Assembly: GCF_900316895.1 (NCBI RefSeq)
Contig: NZ_ONER01000074.1
Location: 1-7,312 of the forward strand
Reading direction: 5' to 3'
DNA length: 7,312 bases
Origin: an uncultured Methanobrevibacter sp.
GTDB taxonomy: Archaea > Methanobacteriota > Methanobacteria > Methanobacteriales > Methanobacteriaceae
Part shown: positions 5,784 through 7,312 of the stretch, piece after piece
Position numbering within the stretch: position 1 is the stretch's first letter
Layout of the letters: each line of letters begins with the position of its first letter
Program-made: the position numbers and the translations under genes
The notes under the pieces: model-generated
What the model was told of the DNA's origin: nothing
Database searches by the model: none
What the model saw: only the letters and a program-made list of their open reading frames with translations

Positions 5784-7196
5784 TTATCTACCATTTAATT
5801 TACGAACAACAAATTTCATCGTATATTCTTCAAGTGAATCAATAACAGTTAAATTATTAATGTCATAATGAGGGTTAAGAGCTTTGAATTTGGCAATTAA
5901 CTCCCTTAATTGGAATGGATTTTCAAAATCCCCTTTCGGAAGCATTGTGATGTTTTGGAATACTCCATTTCTAAAGCTTTGGTCCAATTTAATAATAACG
6001 TTTGATGGCCTTTTCTCAGGATACAGTTCATTCAGTTTATCGTCACTGACAACAATCATATGGTTTACAAGATTTTTGATGCTGTTTACCTTATCCACAG
6101 TTGAATAGTTGTCCAGAAGTCCGAATTCAATCAATTGATTTATCTCATCAACAGACACTTCGCCGACTACCAATGAGATTGCAACGGCATAAGGAAGGCT
6201 TTGCCTTAACTCTTCGATATTTTTAGGATTGAAATTATTGTGTTCCGCTGCAACTGAGTATGTTTTAACGGCTACATTCTGGATGTGGTCATATTCCTCG
6301 CCAATACTTGCCTTGAGCTTTAATGCTGTATCGATTGATGAATGCAGATGTCTGCAGAATGGATATTTTTTAAAGTATATATCCCTGACCCTTACCTTGC
6401 CGACATTCTTTAAAGCATTTTCAAATGAGAAATCTTCCTGACTGTAATCCTCATCATCAACAACCATGGTTTTCAAAAATCCTTCATTGCCTTCAAAGAT
6501 TGTTTTGCTGCCTGTAAATCCATTTCTTGCAAGATAGGCAGACAATATTCCATTATAACATGCTTTTCCCACATGCAATGATTTTCCCATAGATCCTCCA
6601 TGGTCTGATTCCAATAATCCTGCTGCCTGGGTTCCACATAAACCCAGAGCATTCATTATTTGCCCTTCATCCAATTTCAATAGTTTGGAAGCGACTACTC
6701 CTGCTACAAATGCCCCGATTGTTCCGGTGGTGTGGAATCCCTTGTTTCTATGTTCGGGATTGACGATTTGGCCTAAAAGAATTCCCACTTCATAGCCTAC
6801 AATGACCCCTTCCAGGAATTCCTTTCCGGATAAATCATAAGCTTCTGCGATTGCAAGGGCGGTTGGAAAAATGACTGACCCTAAATGTATCTGGGCCTTT
6901 CTGTGACCGTCATCCAGTTCCAGCACATGAGCAGAAACACCATTAATAAATGCTGCATGCAGCACATCTGATTTGATGCCGGTTCCAATAACAGATGCCC
7001 TTAAATTTAAATTTGAGTTTCCATTAAATATTTCTTCAACAGTATTGCAGGCTATTTGTGATGCATCTTCCCCTATACCTCTGTAAGTAACCCCAAAAAA
7101 GTCTAATAAGGCTGCCTTTACAGTAGTGACAGATTCTATTGTTGCCTGTTCATAGCGATAGTTTGAAATAAATTTAGAAATATTTTGTAAAAACAT
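5784..7196 (-). CDS. MmgE/PrpD-family protein (2-methylcitrate dehydratase / cis-aconitate decarboxylase superfamily)
   Basis: A full-length 470-residue MmgE/PrpD protein. Known members dehydrate 2-methylcitrate (PrpD), decarboxylate cis-aconitate to itaconate, or dehydrate fungal alkylcitrates; they need no metal. Hallmarks in order: NGVSAHVLELDDGH (85-98), HLGSVIFPTALAIAE (104-118), GYEVG (134-138), GFHTTGTIGAF (153-163), GKSLHVGKACYNG (204-216), GFTGSKTIFEGNEGF (226-240), and KKYPFCRHLH (276-285). H104, H155, K205 and H285 align with active-site residues described in cis-aconitate decarboxylase. The usual DFDDT motif reads ELDDG here, so the pocket may differ. The residue equivalences are by eye and from memory. 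The start at 7196 has GGTG 4 nt upstream. It leads the six-gene run and is followed after 1 nt by the TIM-barrel gene. Substrate is unknown; a citrate-like tricarboxylate is most likely. Confidence 0.88.
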   Translation of the reverse strand: MFLQNISKFISNYRYEQATIESVTTVKAALLDFFGVTYRGIGEDASQIACNTVEEIFNGNSNLNLRASVIGTGIKSDVLHAAFINGVSAHVLELDDGHRKAQIHLGSVIFPTALAIAEAYDLSGKEFLEGVIVGYEVGILLGQIVNPEHRNKGFHTTGTIGAFVAGVVASKLLKLDEGQIMNALGLCGTQAAGLLESDHGGSMGKSLHVGKACYNGILSAYLARNGFTGSKTIFEGNEGFLKTMVVDDEDYSQEDFSFENALKNVGKVRVRDIYFKKYPFCRHLHSSIDTALKLKASIGEEYDHIQNVAVKTYSVAAEHNNFNPKNIEELRQSLPYAVAISLVVGEVSVDEINQLIEFGLLDNYSTVDKVNSIKNLVNHMIVVSDDKLNELYPEKRPSNVIIKLDQSFRNGVFQNITMLPKGDFENPFQLRELIAKFKALNPHYDINNLTVIDSLEEYTMKFVVRKLNGR

Positions 7197-7200
7197 AAAA

Positions 7201-7237
7201 CACCATTTCTAATATTTGTTAAAAGTAGTATTAAAAT
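7201..7237 (-). promoter_or_regulatory. Probable promoter and ribosome binding site of the six-gene run
   Basis: On the minus strand ATTTTAATA (7237-7229) is a TATA candidate centred near 7233, placing transcription start near 7207. The leader of about 10 nt would contain ATGGTG (7206-7201), whose GGTG is the ribosome binding site. A second candidate, GATATAAGG (7269-7261), would give a leader near 45 nt. The sequence does not decide between them. Confidence 0.4.
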
Positions 7238-7279
7238 AGTTCAGTTATCACTCGAAGCAACCTTATATCATCAGCAATA

Positions 7280-7312
7280 TTATGCTGCCGGAACACCAGT
7301 TAAAACAAGGAC
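7280..7312 (-). CDS. Possible 3' end of an upstream same-strand gene
   Basis: From the right edge the minus strand reads VLVLTGVPAA followed by TAA at 7282-7280. Hydrophobic, Val/Ala-rich and using normal codons, it could be the tail of a protein encoded upstream of the MmgE/PrpD gene. Ten codons are too few to be sure, and other frames are also open over part of this stretch. Identity cannot be given. Confidence 0.25.
   Translation of the reverse strand, partial: VLVLTGVPAA

Noticed and set aside
5783..5794. ATG start at 5794 for the U32-like gene
   Set aside because: It has no ribosome binding site. The ATG at 5782 is preceded by GGTAGAT and directly follows the upstream stop.
5884..6441. 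Plus-strand open frames at 5884-6108 and 6229-6441
   Set aside because: They are antisense to the MmgE/PrpD gene, whose family motifs run through this region.
7191..7312. Open plus-strand frame toward the right edge (reads ...YYAAGTPVKTR)
   Set aside because: It has no ATG or ribosome binding site, overlaps the PrpD promoter region, and is too short to tell from chance. The TATATC at 7264-7269 is too close to the ATG at 7282 for a leaderless start.

Overview
The window looks like chromosomal DNA of a methanogenic archaeon, most likely Methanobacteriales (Methanobrevibacter-like). The reasons are A/T-rich DNA with A/T-biased codons, an A-type (archaeal V-type) ATP synthase operon opening with subunit H then I, archaeal TATA-like promoters, oligo-T terminators, and GGTGAT-type ribosome binding sites. 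The genus is inferred from style and gene content, not from a marker gene.

Layout. Positions 1-1414 (minus strand) hold the first two genes of the ATP synthase operon: peripheral-stalk subunit H, then the N-terminal half of membrane subunit I, which runs off the left edge. Their promoter region (about 1415-1505) has a TATA box and a perfect 10-bp inverted repeat. Next, 1580-1930 (minus) encodes a four-helix membrane protein of unknown function. It diverges from an acidic, unrecognised protein at 1995-2324 (plus). The two share a short promoter region in which a 16-bp palindrome contains both TATA boxes, and the plus-strand gene is probably leaderless.

Positions 2314-7196 (minus) form a tight six-gene run, read right to left: an MmgE/PrpD-family protein, a U32-like protein (probable TIM barrel), a class I fumarase/tartrate dehydratase alpha-type protein, a citrate synthase-superfamily protein of citryl-CoA lyase size, a nitroreductase-family flavoprotein and a small membrane protein. 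Gaps are 1, 4, 40, 4 and 1 nt, using the starts chosen here. The first four proteins resemble enzymes that condense/cleave and dehydrate/hydrate citrate-like acids. Aconitase-, isocitrate lyase- and fumarase beta-type genes are not in the window. The run therefore looks like an undescribed tricarboxylate (alkylcitrate-like) pathway, with the TIM-barrel protein as a candidate carbon-carbon lyase or other new activity. That pathway is inference; family assignments rest on motifs read by eye.

No tRNA, rRNA, CRISPR array, insertion sequence or attachment site was seen. No gene-free stretch exceeds 300 bases; the longest is 1415-1579.
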